Below are positions 1-10,105 of a stretch of DNA of 64,000 nt, in pieces. The DNA lies in assembly GCA_021234155.1 (NCBI GenBank), contig JAJEKV010000054.1:928001-992000 (forward strand), written 5' to 3'. Positions within the stretch are counted from its first letter, which is position 1. Each line of letters starts with the position of its first letter. Source of the stretch: Isoetes taiwanensis (lineage: Eukaryota > Streptophyta > Lycopodiopsida > Isoetales > Isoetaceae). The position numbers were made by a program, and so were the translations under genes. The notes beneath the pieces are model-generated. The model was given only the letters and a program-made list of their open reading frames with translations. It did not search any database and was not told the origin of the DNA.

Positions 1-236
1 GAGAATGCCACATTGATATTTATTGACATCCGAGGGATGAACAAGGTATGGGATTGCAAGAAATACACAGACCTTTTTACAAGGATAGCTACCATGACTA
101 CTGCAAAAGTTTATCACTTGGTTATTATCATGCGCTCTGTGAATTTGTCCAATTGCTTGTACAGTCAGAAGCAAATTTAGGGAGGTGGCCACCTGTCTTT
201 GGGTTCTTATGAAGAAATGGGTTGGGAGAGCAAACG
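1..236 (+). pseudogene. DNA methyltransferase-like gene, 5' part (window edge)
   Basis: The window opens inside a plus-strand reading frame. It begins ENATLIFIDIRGMN and runs with one in-frame stop (TAG at 178-180) to the copia-1 insertion site. The LIFIDIRG segment sits where the catalytic D/N-P-P-Y motif sits in beta-class adenine/cytosine-N4 methyltransferases. A glycine-rich SAM-binding motif follows in the continuation at 5601-6008, which is the beta-class order. When copia-1 and one copy of its aaacg target duplication are left out, the frame continues without a shift into 5601. The motif is degenerate (no PP) and the frame is broken, so this is a decayed gene. The assignment rests on motif order and spacing only. 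Confidence 0.4.
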
Positions 237-812
237 TGATAAAAATTGAGCAAAATATATATTCTTAATTCAAATGTCTAGCAAGATTTATCATTAACAA
301 CTTGACTTAGCAAGTAATAAGGGAGCCAAAATATGGTCACTAATCCCTTAATACTGATATATCATAGTTCTATCAATCTGTAACATAACTGTTACCATGC
401 CCAACAACAACAGCCGCTCCTCACCCACACACCTTCAACTGTAATCTATAATATATATATAGCTGTGTACAAAATCCGACGGTTCAGGTGTTGATATACT
501 TTCCAAAAATATCCCACAGGTGTCAATCATTGCTTTTGAATTGTTGAAACCTAACCGGGTTTCCATACGTATTCTTTTCACGCGTATTTTATACGGCGGG
601 AAACCTATGGGGCGCTGATAGTCTCTAACTGCTTTAAAATTCAATTCTACGCACCTCATAGTAAAGCAGCGCCCCTTTTTCATTTTGATACTCTTCACTT
701 ACATTCACTGCCACTGCTTCTCATGAATGCATGTACAACTCATAACCTACTGCCACTGCTTCTCATAGGTAGAGTTCTCTGATTTACACGACTTATATGC
801 TGAAACCTTTCA
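237..812 (-). repeat. copia-1 3' LTR
   Basis: Near-identical to 5021-5595, starting TG and ending CA. It contains a duplicated ctgccactgcttctcat segment (about 709-725 and 750-766) and an (AT)n stretch near 447 that differs in length between the LTRs. An 87-codon open frame lies inside it and has a counterpart in the other LTR. It is not a recognisable gene. Confidence 0.95.
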
Positions 813-824
813 CTCCTCCTTCAG
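813..824 (-). other. copia-1 polypurine tract
   Basis: On the minus strand ctgaaggaggag lies directly upstream of the 3' LTR's TG. This is the usual position of the plus-strand primer. It begins just after the pol stop codon. Confidence 0.85.
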
Positions 825-825
825 C

Positions 826-3687
826 TTATAAGTCTGCTACATTCAATTGCTCTCTGAATTTTACAAATTTTACCTCTGACAATGCTTTTGTAAACACATC
901 TGCTACTTGACTATTGGTTTCCACATATCTCATTTGTATGAGATTCTTCTCTGCTAAATCTCGTATGAAGTGCATACTTAGTTCAATGTGCTTGGTTCTG
1001 TCATGGAATACTGGATTTTTTACAATTGCTATGCAACTCTGACTGTCAGTCCATATTTCTGTAGGATCTTTTTGCATACATCCTAACTCATCCAACAATC
1101 TTCTTAACCAAACTAATTCTCTGGCAGCTAAGGATGATGCAGCATATTCTGCTTCAGCTGAACTCATTGCCACTGCTGCTTGTTTCTTGCACCTCCAGGT
1201 TATGACACCTCCTCCTAAATATATAGCATAGCCAGAAGTAGATTTCCTTGTATGCAGATCTCCTCCCCAATCTGCATCACTATAACAAGTCATAGTTAGG
1301 TTTTCTGAATCAAAACATATACCATGAGTTTGTGTTCCCTTTAGATATTTGAGAACTCGCTTGGCTGCCTCCCAATGTTCTTTAGTAGCATCATGATTCC
1401 TTCTGCTCAAGATGTTTACAGCATAGGCAATGTCAGGTCGTGTGCTATTTGCCAGAAAGAGTAAGCACCCAATCAATGCTCTATATGGTACATTTTCCAT
1501 TTTATTTTCTTCATCATTTAAGACGTTGTGAACATCAGTCAGCCTATGCCCTGTTGTCATTGGAATTTTGGATGGCTTTGCCTCAACCAGCTTGAACCTT
1601 TTAAGCATATTTTCTATATGTGTTCTTTGATGCAATTTTATCCATTTCTGCTTCCTATCCCTGATAACTTCAATTCCAAGAAACTTCCTCAGTTCACCCA
1701 GATCTGACATTTGAAACCTTGACTTTAAAATGCTTTTGCACATGTTGAGGATTTTCAAAGAATTTGCAATCATGATACAATCATCCACATATAAGGCTAT
1801 CATGCAATATTCTCCATCTTCTTCAAATCTATAGAGATTTCCATCATTATGTAACTTTTCAAAGCCCTGTTCTTGTAAGAAACCATTTATACATAAGTAC
1901 CATTCTCTTGGTGACTGTTTCAGCCCATAGACTGCCCTATTGAGTTTCCAGACCATATCCTTGCCATGTGAATATCCTGGAGCTTGCTTCATATAAGCCT
2001 CCTCCTCAAGTGTGGCATTTAAGAATGCTGTCTTCACATCCATGTGATGCAGCTCTAAATTTAATGCATTTGCCATAGCAAGCAAAACTCTAATGCTCGT
2101 GAGCTTGACTATAGGAGAATAGGTTTCATCATAATCTCTTCCCTTTTTCTGTGTGTAACCTTGAGCAACCAGCCTTGCCTTAAATTTCTTGCTGCCATCA
2201 GGATTTACTTTTACTTTGTACAACCACTTGCTTCCAATTACATTCTGTTTGCTATCAGCCTTGACAAGGTCATAAGTTTTAGTTTCTTCAAAGGATTTGA
2301 GTTCATCATTCATGGCAGCTATCCACTTATCTTTGTTCTGACTTTGTAGAGCATCTTCAAAGTTTTGTGGAATGATTTCATCTTCTAAAATAGCCATAAT
2401 CTGCTCTGGCTCAAATGTAACGTGTCTTCTACTTTTCCCTGACTCATCTCTGCCATATAATTTTCCCTCCTCTAGTTTAGCTTCCTCTACTAATTTTTCT
2501 GCCTGAGTTTTCCTTTTCTTTTTTTCCATATGATGACCAATTGACTCCTGACCTTCTGTCTGCACTTCTGGAGTCTCCATTTCAGTTTGCATTGTTGGAC
2601 TCTCCATTTCTGCTGTACTCAAGTCCTGCTTTTCTTCTTCATAATCATCTGCATCATCTAAATCAAACATAGGCATCTCTGGTCTTGTTGTGACAATTTT
2701 GGTTCCCTTTTTGTATCTATCTTTATAAAGTATGTGCTCATTAAATAAGACATCTCTGCTGACTAATACAGTCTTTGATTCTGGGACATATATTCTATAT
2801 CCTTTAGAATGCTCATCATAGCCTACAAGAAATCCAACTTCAGCCTTGTTGTCTAATTTCTTTCTCAATTCAGTAGGAACATGTGCATAAACTAAACATC
2901 CAAATGCTTTTAGCTTCTCATAGTTTATATTTTTATCTGGATTCCATATAGCATCTGGGATGTTTCCCTTTAAACTTGCTGTAGGCAGCATGTTTTGTAT
3001 TAACACAGCAGTTTGTAACGCCTCTTCCCAAAGCTTGTTGGGCAGACCACTTCCTTTTATCATGGCTCTGACTGCATCCATTAAGGTCATGTTCTTTCTT
3101 TCTGAGACCCCATTTTGCTGAGGAGAGTATCTTCTAATTCCATGAGCGACACAAAACTGTTTGAATTGTTTTGCAAGGTATTCACCTCCTCTATCAGACC
3201 TAATGCATTTGAGTTTGAGATTGGTTTCTCTCTCCATCTCAGCTACATATTGTTTGAATGCACTCAATGCTTGAGATTTTCTTGTCAAACAATATGTCTT
3301 ACATTTTCTGCTATAGTCATCTGTAAATGTTATAAAGTATCTTTTGTTGGTTCTGCTTTGCACATTTAATGGGCCACATAGGTCAGAATGTACCAACTCA
3401 AGTATTTGCTGAGCCCTTGTTTTACTTTTAGAAAATGGTAACCTGTTTAATTTGCCCAATGCACATCCTTCACAAATAAATTCATTTGCCTCACCGTCAT
3501 GATAATTTATGTAGCCTTGCTTTAATAACCATTTCAGATTCTTACGATTTGTGTGTGCCAATCTTTTGTGCCATAGATCTACACTCTCTTCTTGAATTGA
3601 ATTTATGCTATGATGCATAACATTATCCATCTCAAATAAATTGCCAACTCTTTTAGCAAAAAACTTCAATTCATTATTCAAGAACAC
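826..3687 (-). CDS. copia-1 integrase - reverse transcriptase - RNase H
   Basis: About 950 codons form the main part of a copia polyprotein. In order they hold the GAG-pre-integrase zinc region (LWHKRLAHTN followed by C-x2-C, residues about 38-73), the integrase core (DLCGPL, TDDYSR, SDRGGEY, then NGVSERKN), and a linker with VGFLVGYDEHSKGYRIY. The RT follows (SKWLYKVKVNPDGSKKFKARLVAQG, split here by position only; catalytic YVDDCIM), then RNase H (YSDADWGGD, SSAEAEYAA, WTDSQS). The order IN before RT marks Ty1/copia rather than gypsy. No internal stop is present. The 5' end is cut off from protease by a short out-of-frame stretch at 3688-3728, so the complete Gag-Pol is not expressed as one frame. 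Similar to copia-2. Confidence 0.93.
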   Translation of the reverse strand: MFLNNELKFFAKRVGNLFEMDNVMHHSINSIQEESVDLWHKRLAHTNRKNLKWLLKQGYINYHDGEANEFICEGCALGKLNRLPFSKSKTRAQQILELVHSDLCGPLNVQSRTNKRYFITFTDDYSRKCKTYCLTRKSQALSAFKQYVAEMERETNLKLKCIRSDRGGEYLAKQFKQFCVAHGIRRYSPQQNGVSERKNMTLMDAVRAMIKGSGLPNKLWEEALQTAVLIQNMLPTASLKGNIPDAIWNPDKNINYEKLKAFGCLVYAHVPTELRKKLDNKAEVGFLVGYDEHSKGYRIYVPESKTVLVSRDVLFNEHILYKDRYKKGTKIVTTRPEMPMFDLDDADDYEEEKQDLSTAEMESPTMQTEMETPEVQTEGQESIGHHMEKKKRKTQAEKLVEEAKLEEGKLYGRDESGKSRRHVTFEPEQIMAILEDEIIPQNFEDALQSQNKDKWIAAMNDELKSFEETKTYDLVKADSKQNVIGSKWLYKVKVNPDGSKKFKARLVAQGYTQKKGRDYDETYSPIVKLTSIRVLLAMANALNLELHHMDVKTAFLNATLEEEAYMKQAPGYSHGKDMVWKLNRAVYGLKQSPREWYLCINGFLQEQGFEKLHNDGNLYRFEEDGEYCMIALYVDDCIMIANSLKILNMCKSILKSRFQMSDLGELRKFLGIEVIRDRKQKWIKLHQRTHIENMLKRFKLVEAKPSKIPMTTGHRLTDVHNVLNDEENKMENVPYRALIGCLLFLANSTRPDIAYAVNILSRRNHDATKEHWEAAKRVLKYLKGTQTHGICFDSENLTMTCYSDADWGGDLHTRKSTSGYAIYLGGGVITWRCKKQAAVAMSSAEAEYAASSLAARELVWLRRLLDELGCMQKDPTEIWTDSQSCIAIVKNPVFHDRTKHIELSMHFIRDLAEKNLIQMRYVETNSQVADVFTKALSEVKFVKFREQLNVADL

Positions 3688-3727
3688 ATTACATTTATCT
3701 CCTTCAAAAACAACTCTCTATCCCAAA

Positions 3728-4309
3728 TCACAAAGGTATTACAGAAATTAAATTTCTGATTATAGCTGGTACACACAAAACATCTTCTATGTTCACAACA
3801 TTGCCTTCAAGATCTTCTAGCTGCAACAAGCCCCTTCCTTTTACTTCTTGAAGTGCTCCATTTCCAACTTGGATTTTCCTGGAGCTTGTAGTTGATATAT
3901 TCTTCAAAAGCTCAGTAGATTGGACTACTGATCTTTCAGCTCCACTATCAACTATCAAGTGATCAGATTTATTAGTGCCTATGCTTTCATGCACAACAGC
4001 AAATTCAATATTTACCTCATCTTCGTCTATCTCCTCAGTAACTCCTTTTGCATTAGTCTCCTCTTCTTGCGTTACATATGCTTTCTCATAGCCTCGACCT
4101 CTTCCCCTTCCTGATCTGCCCCTGCTAGATTCTCCTCTTCCTTTAGATTTTCCATAACCCTTTGGTGTTGGACACTTTGAAGCAGTATGGCCTCTCCCTC
4201 CACAGGTATAACAATTAAATTCTTTCTTAAGCTTAGGACATTCATTCTTATAGTGTCCTGACTCATGGCAGTTATAGCACACAATTTTTTCTTTCCTTTT
4301 TACAAACAA
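3728..4309 (-). pseudogene. copia-1 Gag C-terminus and protease
   Basis: Two CCHC zinc knuckles (CYNCHESGHYKNEC and CYTCGGRGHTASKC) bind genomic RNA. They are followed by a basic GRGRG-rich stretch and then an aspartic protease with LIVDSGAERSVV, in which D-S-G is the catalytic triad. The frame stops soon after NLISV, where copia-2 continues for about 40 more codons, so a small deletion here separates protease from integrase. It is out of frame with the N-terminal gag at 4372-5001. Confidence 0.9.
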
Positions 4310-4371
4310 GACTTCAGGAGTGTCTTCATTTTGACTTTGCCTTAAGATTTTCTTCTGTTCCCATTCAGTTC

Positions 4372-5001
4372 TTAAGGCAGTTTCAGCTTCTTCCCTAGTC
4401 TTGCATGAGCCAATGTCTCATTGTCACCTATGGCTCTTGATATTTGCAACACCTGACTCCTTTCAGATATTACAACTCCAGCACCATATAGATCAACTAT
4501 TAAGTTGTCAAATTTATTAAAAAACTCTCCCACATCTTCATCTTCTCTTAATTTTAAGCCCCTTAATTCATTTTCAAGAAGATCTATCTGAGAGGAAGTT
4601 TTTTCCTCATAATGTTTCAACAAAAACTTCCACATGTCTCTAGGTCCAAGAGATCTAAGCTTAAGACGAATGGAAGGACTTACCTTGCATGAAATGATCC
4701 CTTGTGCTTCTTTAGCCTTGACTTGTAGAGACTTCCCACCAGTTGAACTGCTAACTCCTCCTGCTGTATCAGCTGCGGTGGACTTTGCAGACTGTTCTGC
4801 TGTTCCAGCTGCAGACCCTGCAGACTCTGACCTGCTCAAGACTCCTGCTTGTGCACTTACAGTTCCATTTGGATCTACCAAATCCCAGAGGTCTTCCACC
4901 TCCAACACGTATTTGATGGCATCCTTCCAAACCTGGAATCCTGGGCCACCTTTATACACATCTATTGTGTTCAATAAGCTTGCTGCAAATCTACTAGACA
5001 T
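4372..5001 (-). pseudogene. copia-1 Gag N-terminus
   Basis: The frame starts MSSRFAASLLNTIDVYKGG just inside the 5' LTR and PBS. It contains the UBN2/gag-type segment GPGFQVWKDAIKYVLEVEDLW and the helical region KLRSLGPRDMWKFLLKHYEEK. The frame ends after NETLAHARLGKK, whereas copia-2 continues through a helical segment to the zinc knuckles. A deletion at about 4390 therefore truncates it. Gag forms the virus-like particle of the element. Confidence 0.88.
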
Positions 5002-5007
5002 GTTGTA

Positions 5008-5019
5008 GCTCTGATACCA
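5008..5019 (-). other. copia-1 primer binding site
   Basis: The minus strand reads TGGTATCAGAGC one base from the 5' LTR. It is complementary to the 3' end of initiator tRNA-Met, the usual copia primer. Confidence 0.9.
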
Positions 5020-5020
5020 C

Positions 5021-5595
5021 TGATAAAAATTGAGCAAAATATATATTCTTAATTCAAATGTCTAGCAAGATTTATCATTAACAACTTGACTTAGCAAGTA
5101 ATAAGGGAGCCAAAATATGGTCACTAATCCCTTAATACTGATATATCATAGTTCTATCAATCTGTAACATAACCGTTACCATGCCCAACAACAACAGCCG
5201 CTCCTCACCCACACACCTTCAACTGTAATCTATATATATATATAGCTGTGTACAAAATCCGACGGTTCAGGTGTTGATATACTTTCCAAAAATATCCCAC
5301 AGGTGTCAATCATTGCTTTTGAATTGTTGAAACCTAACCGGGTTTCCATACGTATTCTTTTCACGCGTATTTTATACGGCGGGAAACGTATGGGGCGCTG
5401 ATAGTCTCTAACTGCTTTAAAATTCAATTCTACGCACCTCATAGTAAAGCAGCGCCCCTTTTTCATTTTGATACTCTTCACTTACATTCACTACCACTGC
5501 TTCTCATGAATGCATGTACAACTCATAACCTACTGCCACTGCTTCTCATAGGTAGAGTTCTCTGATTTACACGACTTATATGCTGAAACCTTTCA
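5021..5595 (-). repeat. copia-1 5' LTR
   Basis: Partner of 237-812, starting TG and ending CA. Followed at 5596-5600 by the second copy of the target duplication aaacg. Confidence 0.95.
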
Positions 5596-5600
5596 AAACG

Positions 5601-6008
5601 AAGGGTGAAAGAGTATCAGTATTATATTAGTCATATGTGCATTAATAGGAGTGACGTTCGTGTAGCACCTGTGCAACCTGAGCTGGAGCTTCGTCTATCT
5701 CCACACAGCAAGGCTCCTAAGCAAACACCAGTCCAATGCCGCTAACAGGTAATGAGGATGCCGATGATAAGATAAAAAAGAAGTTTCAAACTCTTTTTAC
5801 AGGCAAACCAAGATACAAATGGGCAGCAATGGAAGGAGATCTTGTATTGAAATGCCAGCTGAAAACCTCATATGCCTATTATATTGTTGATCAGCTGGTG
5901 CCCACCGACGGTTGCGTCCTGGATTTCGTTTCGGCTGGGACAGCTTCTCGTGTCGCTCTTATGCAAGGCAAAAAGAGCGTGGCCTTTGAAAGTTCAGGTA
6001 AAGTGTGA
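5601..6008 (+). pseudogene. DNA methyltransferase-like gene, 3' part
   Basis: This continues the frame of 1-236 beyond copia-1 (KEYQYYISHMCINRSDV...) to a stop at about 5742. It then continues in another frame from the ATG at 5736: MPLTGNEDADDKIKK, then TDGCVLDFVSAGTASRVALMQ and KKSVAFES. VLDFxSxGTxSxxAL..GKK..AFE matches the SAM-binding motif of N6/N4 DNA methylases (DxFxGSGTT...A...GR...iE), which follows the DPPY motif in beta-class enzymes. The key glycines are partly replaced (SAGTA). After SSG a GTAAAG could be a splice donor. The family is inferred from the motif alone. Confidence 0.42.
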
Positions 6009-6030
6009 CGTTTCCTGAACGCTTGAGAAA

Positions 6031-6675
6031 ATGGCCAGTCAAACTACTGGGGGATCTGAAGAAGAGAAGAAAGCAAAGAATGCAGAGGCTAATCCTTTGC
6101 TGCCCAACATCAGTATTACCCAAAACACAGATATATCAGGGTTGGATGCCATTTTGGATAACCTCGATGCTAAAGGCTACGAGGAGAGAATGCAAGAAAC
6201 AAAGCGCTTGCTGGAATCGACGGAAAAAGGTATTGATGCCCTAGAACCTACTTTTCAAAAACTAGAGGCACTAAACCAGAAGCTTGATGTGTACATGCCA
6301 TTCTTGACAGGGAAACATAGGTTTGAATACATGGGCGTACAGCACATGGAAACAGACCAAGATGAGTCTGTTGGGACACAAGAGCATCAGGTACCCTACA
6401 AGAAGCCGAAGATCTTTCATCCACATGAGATTGCTACTGAGTCGGAGAAGGAATTTATAGGCGTGATCAGTGCGGGGGATAGTGAAAATGTGGAGCCTGA
6501 TTCACATGTGGAGCACATCGCAAATGCCATGGGCGTTGAGATTCCAGAGGTCACAGGTTATTCAGAGATGGACACAACACAAGCTATGGAATTGGGTAGA
6601 GCGCATGTCATCCGTATGGCCAATGATTTGGGTGTGATACCCGATAGTGTATCTGAAACACAATCACAAGAATGA
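6031..6675 (+). CDS. hypothetical protein, 214 aa
   Basis: Open frame from the ATG at 6031 (MASQTTGGSEEEKKAKNAE) to a stop at 6673-6675. I do not recognise the family. It is hydrophilic and acidic. A probable amphipathic helix lies at about residues 38-85 (LDAILDNLDAKGYEERMQE, then LLESTEKGIDALE and KLEALNQKLD), suggesting a coiled coil. There are no membrane segments. It starts 23 bp after the methyltransferase-like frame ends and could be a further exon of that gene or a separate gene. Its openness through about 640 bp in a decayed neighbourhood favours a real coding past. Confidence 0.45.
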   Translation: MASQTTGGSEEEKKAKNAEANPLLPNISITQNTDISGLDAILDNLDAKGYEERMQETKRLLESTEKGIDALEPTFQKLEALNQKLDVYMPFLTGKHRFEYMGVQHMETDQDESVGTQEHQVPYKKPKIFHPHEIATESEKEFIGVISAGDSENVEPDSHVEHIANAMGVEIPEVTGYSEMDTTQAMELGRAHVIRMANDLGVIPDSVSETQSQE

Positions 6676-7259
6676 TAATTGCATCCCTATTGTACATTAC
6701 ATCCTTCAATGGAAATTTTTGTTTCAGGAATATATTTTACCATATCTTTTTGTCTTTACTATTACTTGGTGCATGTTTAATGTTGAAACTAATCGCGGCC
6801 ACGATCCTCTGTGGCAAATACATAGCTTTAAATAGTGAAATGTTTGTGCTATGCCTACTCCACTGCACCTTTCCAGTACGTAATGCTCTCATATGGTGTT
6901 AATAAAAAGCTCATTATTTTGTCTCTTTTCAGCTGCGAAAGATCGCGTTCGCGATTCTTGCGATAACATCGAGCATTCCATACTACTACATTCTACTCAC
7001 GATGGACCTTTGCATAAGCAGTAAAAACTATATTTCTGAACAACGCCGAATCATTGGTAGAATTTGTACTAAAAAACGCCAACTTTTACTCAGTTGCTAG
7101 TAGTTTCTGCACTATATGGCTAACCAAGAACCTATTTCATGCTAAACGAGAATTCCAAATTTCTCTAATTAATTAATTCATGCTTACCACGTTGAATGTG
7201 CTGATCCTACCATAGCCATAAAAGATAAGAATGGCAAGGATTGTTGTGATATAGTTGGA
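6676..7259. other. AT-rich gap
   Basis: No coding signal that I can support. Contains a short perfect palindrome TCGCG-TT-CGCGA near 6950 and a possible splice acceptor (tctcttttcag, about 6922-6931). The latter hints that 6600-7260 may include intron sequence. Confidence 0.4.
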
Positions 7260-8703
7260 ATGAATGAACGCAATAATCTTTGGGTTGGCCTGGTTAGTCT
7301 CTTACAATTCCTTGTCAAATATTATGACTTAACAGTTGCAGAAACTAATGGTGAGATTGAAGTTTGCATAAAATTGGATGAAATGAAACTGACCAAGTTT
7401 GAGAAGTATGAGAGGGTATCCATTGTCATCATGAATAGAGCAATAGAGAATGCAATTGCACATGCTAAATCAAAGAGCAACAAGAATAATAAAAAAGATG
7501 TAGAGGTGACGGACGAGGAGAAGAAGCGTGCCGAAAAATGGTTCTCATGTCAATTTGAAGATGACACCTATGGTTAGGTCTCTTTAAAGTTCAGAAAGAA
7601 ACCCATGAGGTATTGAAATGGGTGTTCAATCAAATTGACATCCCGAGTCTAATATCTAGATTCGAGGGAGGGGAAAAAATTGCAAGTAGATCACTATGGA
7701 TCTTACAAAGTAATTTTTCACTTGGCGTCTGATTTAAAAACTGAGAAAGCAATGTACAACATAAGTGGAGGAGGACAAGGAACATGCAAAAGTTGTCTAT
7801 ACTGCAATCATGCAAGGAAGTCAAGTACTGGGAAGATTGTTTCAACCTTGTCCCTTAACCAAGCAAATGCTCCTAATAGAGGAGAAAAAGATCCCAAGTT
7901 CCATGGCATTTTTCCCATTCCATTAGAGAGGGTTCATATCTGCACTTTGCACGGCTTTATGAGAATCATCGACAAGATGATATTTTTGAGCTGCAGATTC
8001 GTGTGGAACATTTCAGACAAGAAGAGAAGAGAGGAAGGAATTCGTAGAGTTGAACATGTTCTATCAGAAGCAGGTTTGCATGGTGGCAATGTAAGATTAG
8101 AGCTCGATGAGAAACGGGCAGGAAGAACAAGTGTGCCTCGTAAAGTGTCAATTGGAGGGGTGAAAGCTCGATGCTTCATAAAGAATCATAGAGAGGCTCT
8201 GAACAGAAACCAGATGGGAGAAAAGATCTATGAATTTGGAAAATTGCTGGTTGATGCGGAGCAGGACCGCACAGATGGCGTTCGTTCGGCATTGAGGAAA
8301 AAAAAAGCATGGGATGCATGGTCTGAATTGTTCCCATACATTCAGAGAATGGACCTCACAAGGGAAGATGCAGAAATATTCGTCGAATAACAAATTTATT
8401 AGGGCTTATATAGACGCATGGGGAGAGAGTGAAGTCACGCACTACTTGCACATCTTTTGGGCTCATGCACCTTGGTTTTTTAGGAAGTATGGAAGCCTAG
8501 CAGTGTGGAGTGCACAAGGCATGGAGAAGTCGCATAAACAAGCTAAAATAGCCTTTCATCGTAACACTCAAAGAGGGGGTAGAAATGTGGGAACTAACCC
8601 TCTAAGACAGATGACAGAGTGGTTTCATAGAAGGGCGATGGCTAAATACGACAAGAAGGTCGCTTTAAAGAGCAACCCAGAAGTCAAAACACCATTGGCA
8701 TAA
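7260..8703 (+). pseudogene. transposase-like gene, frameshifted
   Basis: Three overlapping or adjacent plus frames (7260-7577, 7680-8390, 8314-8703) read as one decayed gene. In order: FEKYERVSIVIMNRAIENAI; a stretch with DLK followed by GGGQGTCKSCLYCNH, a C-x2-C-x2-C cysteine cluster; FPIPLERVHICTLHGFMRIID; a basic helical stretch; then THYLHIFWAHAPWFFRKYG and SAQGMEKSHKQAKIAFHR. The SDLK, cysteine, VHxCTLHGFMR and QG-x-E-K series recalls a large uncharacterised family of mobile-element ORFs in eukaryotes. The G-x-E-K motif resembles the catalytic-glutamate helix of some DDE transposases. That link is from memory and weak. The stop at 8388-8390 is bypassed in the next frame. No terminal inverted repeats were found. 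Confidence 0.4.
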
Positions 8704-8819
8704 TGCTGAAGAGAAAAAGAAAACTTGCTTGGCAATATTCTAAGGCCCCACTAGCATCGCAACAGTGGAGATCTAAGAGACAAAGAATCGGTAAAGTATA
8801 CTTGTAATGTGTAGTATGT

Positions 8820-8882
8820 TCACACGACGCGGAGTGCTTGCCTCCAACCTCGTTTTCACAACTGTAGCTTCGCGTCGTGTGA
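8820..8882. repeat. punctuation hairpin unit 1 (inverted 14-bp arms)
   Basis: Arms tcacacgacgcgga (8820-8833) and ttcgcgtcgtgtga (8869-8882) are inverted copies of each other. It lies between the plus-strand transposase-like gene and the convergent coiled-coil gene A. One of eight complete units in this block. Confidence 0.8.
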
Positions 8883-8893
8883 TCTTATTTGGA

Positions 8894-8955
8894 TCATACG
8901 GTGCGAACAGTGAAGTTCGCTATTGTTTGCATTTATGTGGCTTCGCGTCGTGTGA
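8894..8955. repeat. punctuation hairpin unit 2
   Basis: Left arm tcatacggtgcgaa (8894-8907, three mismatches to consensus) and right arm ttcgcgtcgtgtga (8942-8955). The total length is 62 bp. It follows unit 1 after an 11-bp gap, so two units share one intergenic space. Confidence 0.7.
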
Positions 8956-9034
8956 TGCTTTACAAGATAATAATAAAAAAAGGTTACTTTTGATTATGTG
9001 AAAATTGTTACATTGAAAAACAAAATACAACGAC

Positions 9035-9111
9035 TCATTGTTGCTCCAGTGCGAGCTCTTCTTCATTATCATCATCATCATCATCATTGTTGCTCATCAT
9101 CATCATCATCA

Positions 9112-9159
<48 letters not shown>

Positions 9160-9676
9160 CCATCGCCGTCATCGTCATCGCCATCATCGTCATCGCCGTC
9201 GCCGTCGCCGTCGCCGTCATCGTCATATCGTCATCGTCATCGTCCGCGTCCTCGTCCTCGTCTTCGTCTCTTCTCCTCAAGCCAGCAATCACCCTATCCA
9301 AACGTTCCCCCAATCTGTCCACCATCTCTTTGTATATGTCCCGCTCCTATCCCACTGCCACAACGTTTTCTTCTGCCTGAATTAGCAACCTCGTTGCTGT
9401 TATAACCACCTCAGTGCAGTTGTTGGGGCATAACCTTCCCCTCCTGTCCAGCCTTCTGTTCAACCGCCTGATATGCCTCTCCTGGCTACGAAGCATGAGA
9501 AGGTTGAATTCATTTTCTTCTTCTTTCTGCTAAATTGTAACGGCATTCCTCTTTAGAAGATCGTCTTGCTCCTTCAACCTCTTCATTAGAACACCCAACA
9601 CTATGTCAGAAGGGAGTTCTATCCTCGGACGTTTTCCCCTATCAGCTGTAGAGGATGTGGAGGCCGTAGATGACAA
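9035..9676 (-). pseudogene. coiled-coil paralogue A with acidic tail
   Basis: Read on the minus strand from about 9676 as LSSTASTSSTADRGKRPRIE, then LPSDIVLGVLMKRLKEQDDLL. The N-terminus and the LPxDIxLxVxMKR motif match gene C (21601-21999), which starts MASSSSSSKRPR. Here the start codon position is TTG instead of ATG, and there are two in-frame TAG stops. The middle is charged and helical (KEEENEFNLLMLRSQERHI). The C-terminus is an Asp-rich tail encoded by a trinucleotide tract that has slipped out of frame, ending NEEELALEQQ. It is a decayed member of a local coiled-coil family of unknown function. Confidence 0.55.
9068..9243. repeat. CAT/CGT trinucleotide tract
   Basis: An imperfect (cat/cgt/cgc)n microsatellite. 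On the minus strand it encodes the Asp/Gly-rich tail of coiled-coil gene A. Poly-Ser, poly-His and poly-Ile frames on the plus strand are by-products. Confidence 0.85.
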
Positions 9677-9893
9677 ATGGGAGGGACGTAAATATTATAG
9701 AAGTGAAGGGAGCGAAGACTCTAACCGGCGGAAAGCACAATGCAAGGACCTCAATTTATACATATTAGCACTTGAACCTATTAAATACAGTCGGCTGTTA
9801 TCGCACGTGTCGAGTGGATTCTGTCGGTTGTCCGCTAGAACACATTAATGGTACTGTCCGCTGGAACAAATTAACTATTCTAAGTACACTGTA

Positions 9894-9955
9894 TCACACC
9901 ACGCGAGATCTGCACACGCGCTTTAAAAGCTTATGAAGGGTTTCGCTTCGTGTGA
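9894..9955. repeat. punctuation hairpin unit 3
   Basis: Arms tcacaccacgcgag (9894-9907) and ttcgcttcgtgtga (9942-9955), 62 bp in total. It lies between coiled-coil genes A and B. Confidence 0.75.
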
Positions 9956-10105
9956 TCTGTCTTGTCATTCTCTCTCCCACGGATATTGAAAATTAAAAAT
10001 AGGAAACGTAACATTCGGCACATTTTTTAAAAACGTTTATCATTGCGAAACAAAATAATTACAAACATTAAAAAAAGACGGGCCCCTCTAGGAGGAGCCC
10101 GATGC

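Larger units (their letters stand above)
237..5595 (-). mobile_element. Ty1/copia LTR retrotransposon (copia-1)
   Basis: This is a complete element read on the minus strand. It has 576/575-bp LTRs that start TG and end CA, a tRNA-Met-type primer binding site beside the right (5') LTR, and a polypurine tract beside the left (3') LTR. The order gag - protease - integrase - RT - RNase H is typical of copia. A 5-bp target duplication aaacg flanks it (232-236 and 5596-5600). The LTRs differ at about three substitutions plus one small indel, so the insertion is recent. Gag and gag-PR are separated by a frameshift/deletion near 4380, and PR-IN by another near 3700. The copy is therefore probably not autonomous. 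It lies inside the methyltransferase-like gene. Confidence 0.95.

Noticed and set aside
435-698. 87-codon open frame on the minus strand
   Set aside because: It lies wholly inside the copia-1 LTR and recurs in the other LTR (5230-5481) with a substitution. No motif. An LTR by-product.
9035-9405. Poly-Ser, poly-His, poly-Ile and Met-Thr repeat proteins
   Set aside because: All are frames of one CAT/CGT microsatellite. Only the minus-strand Asp-rich reading joins a gene-like sequence.
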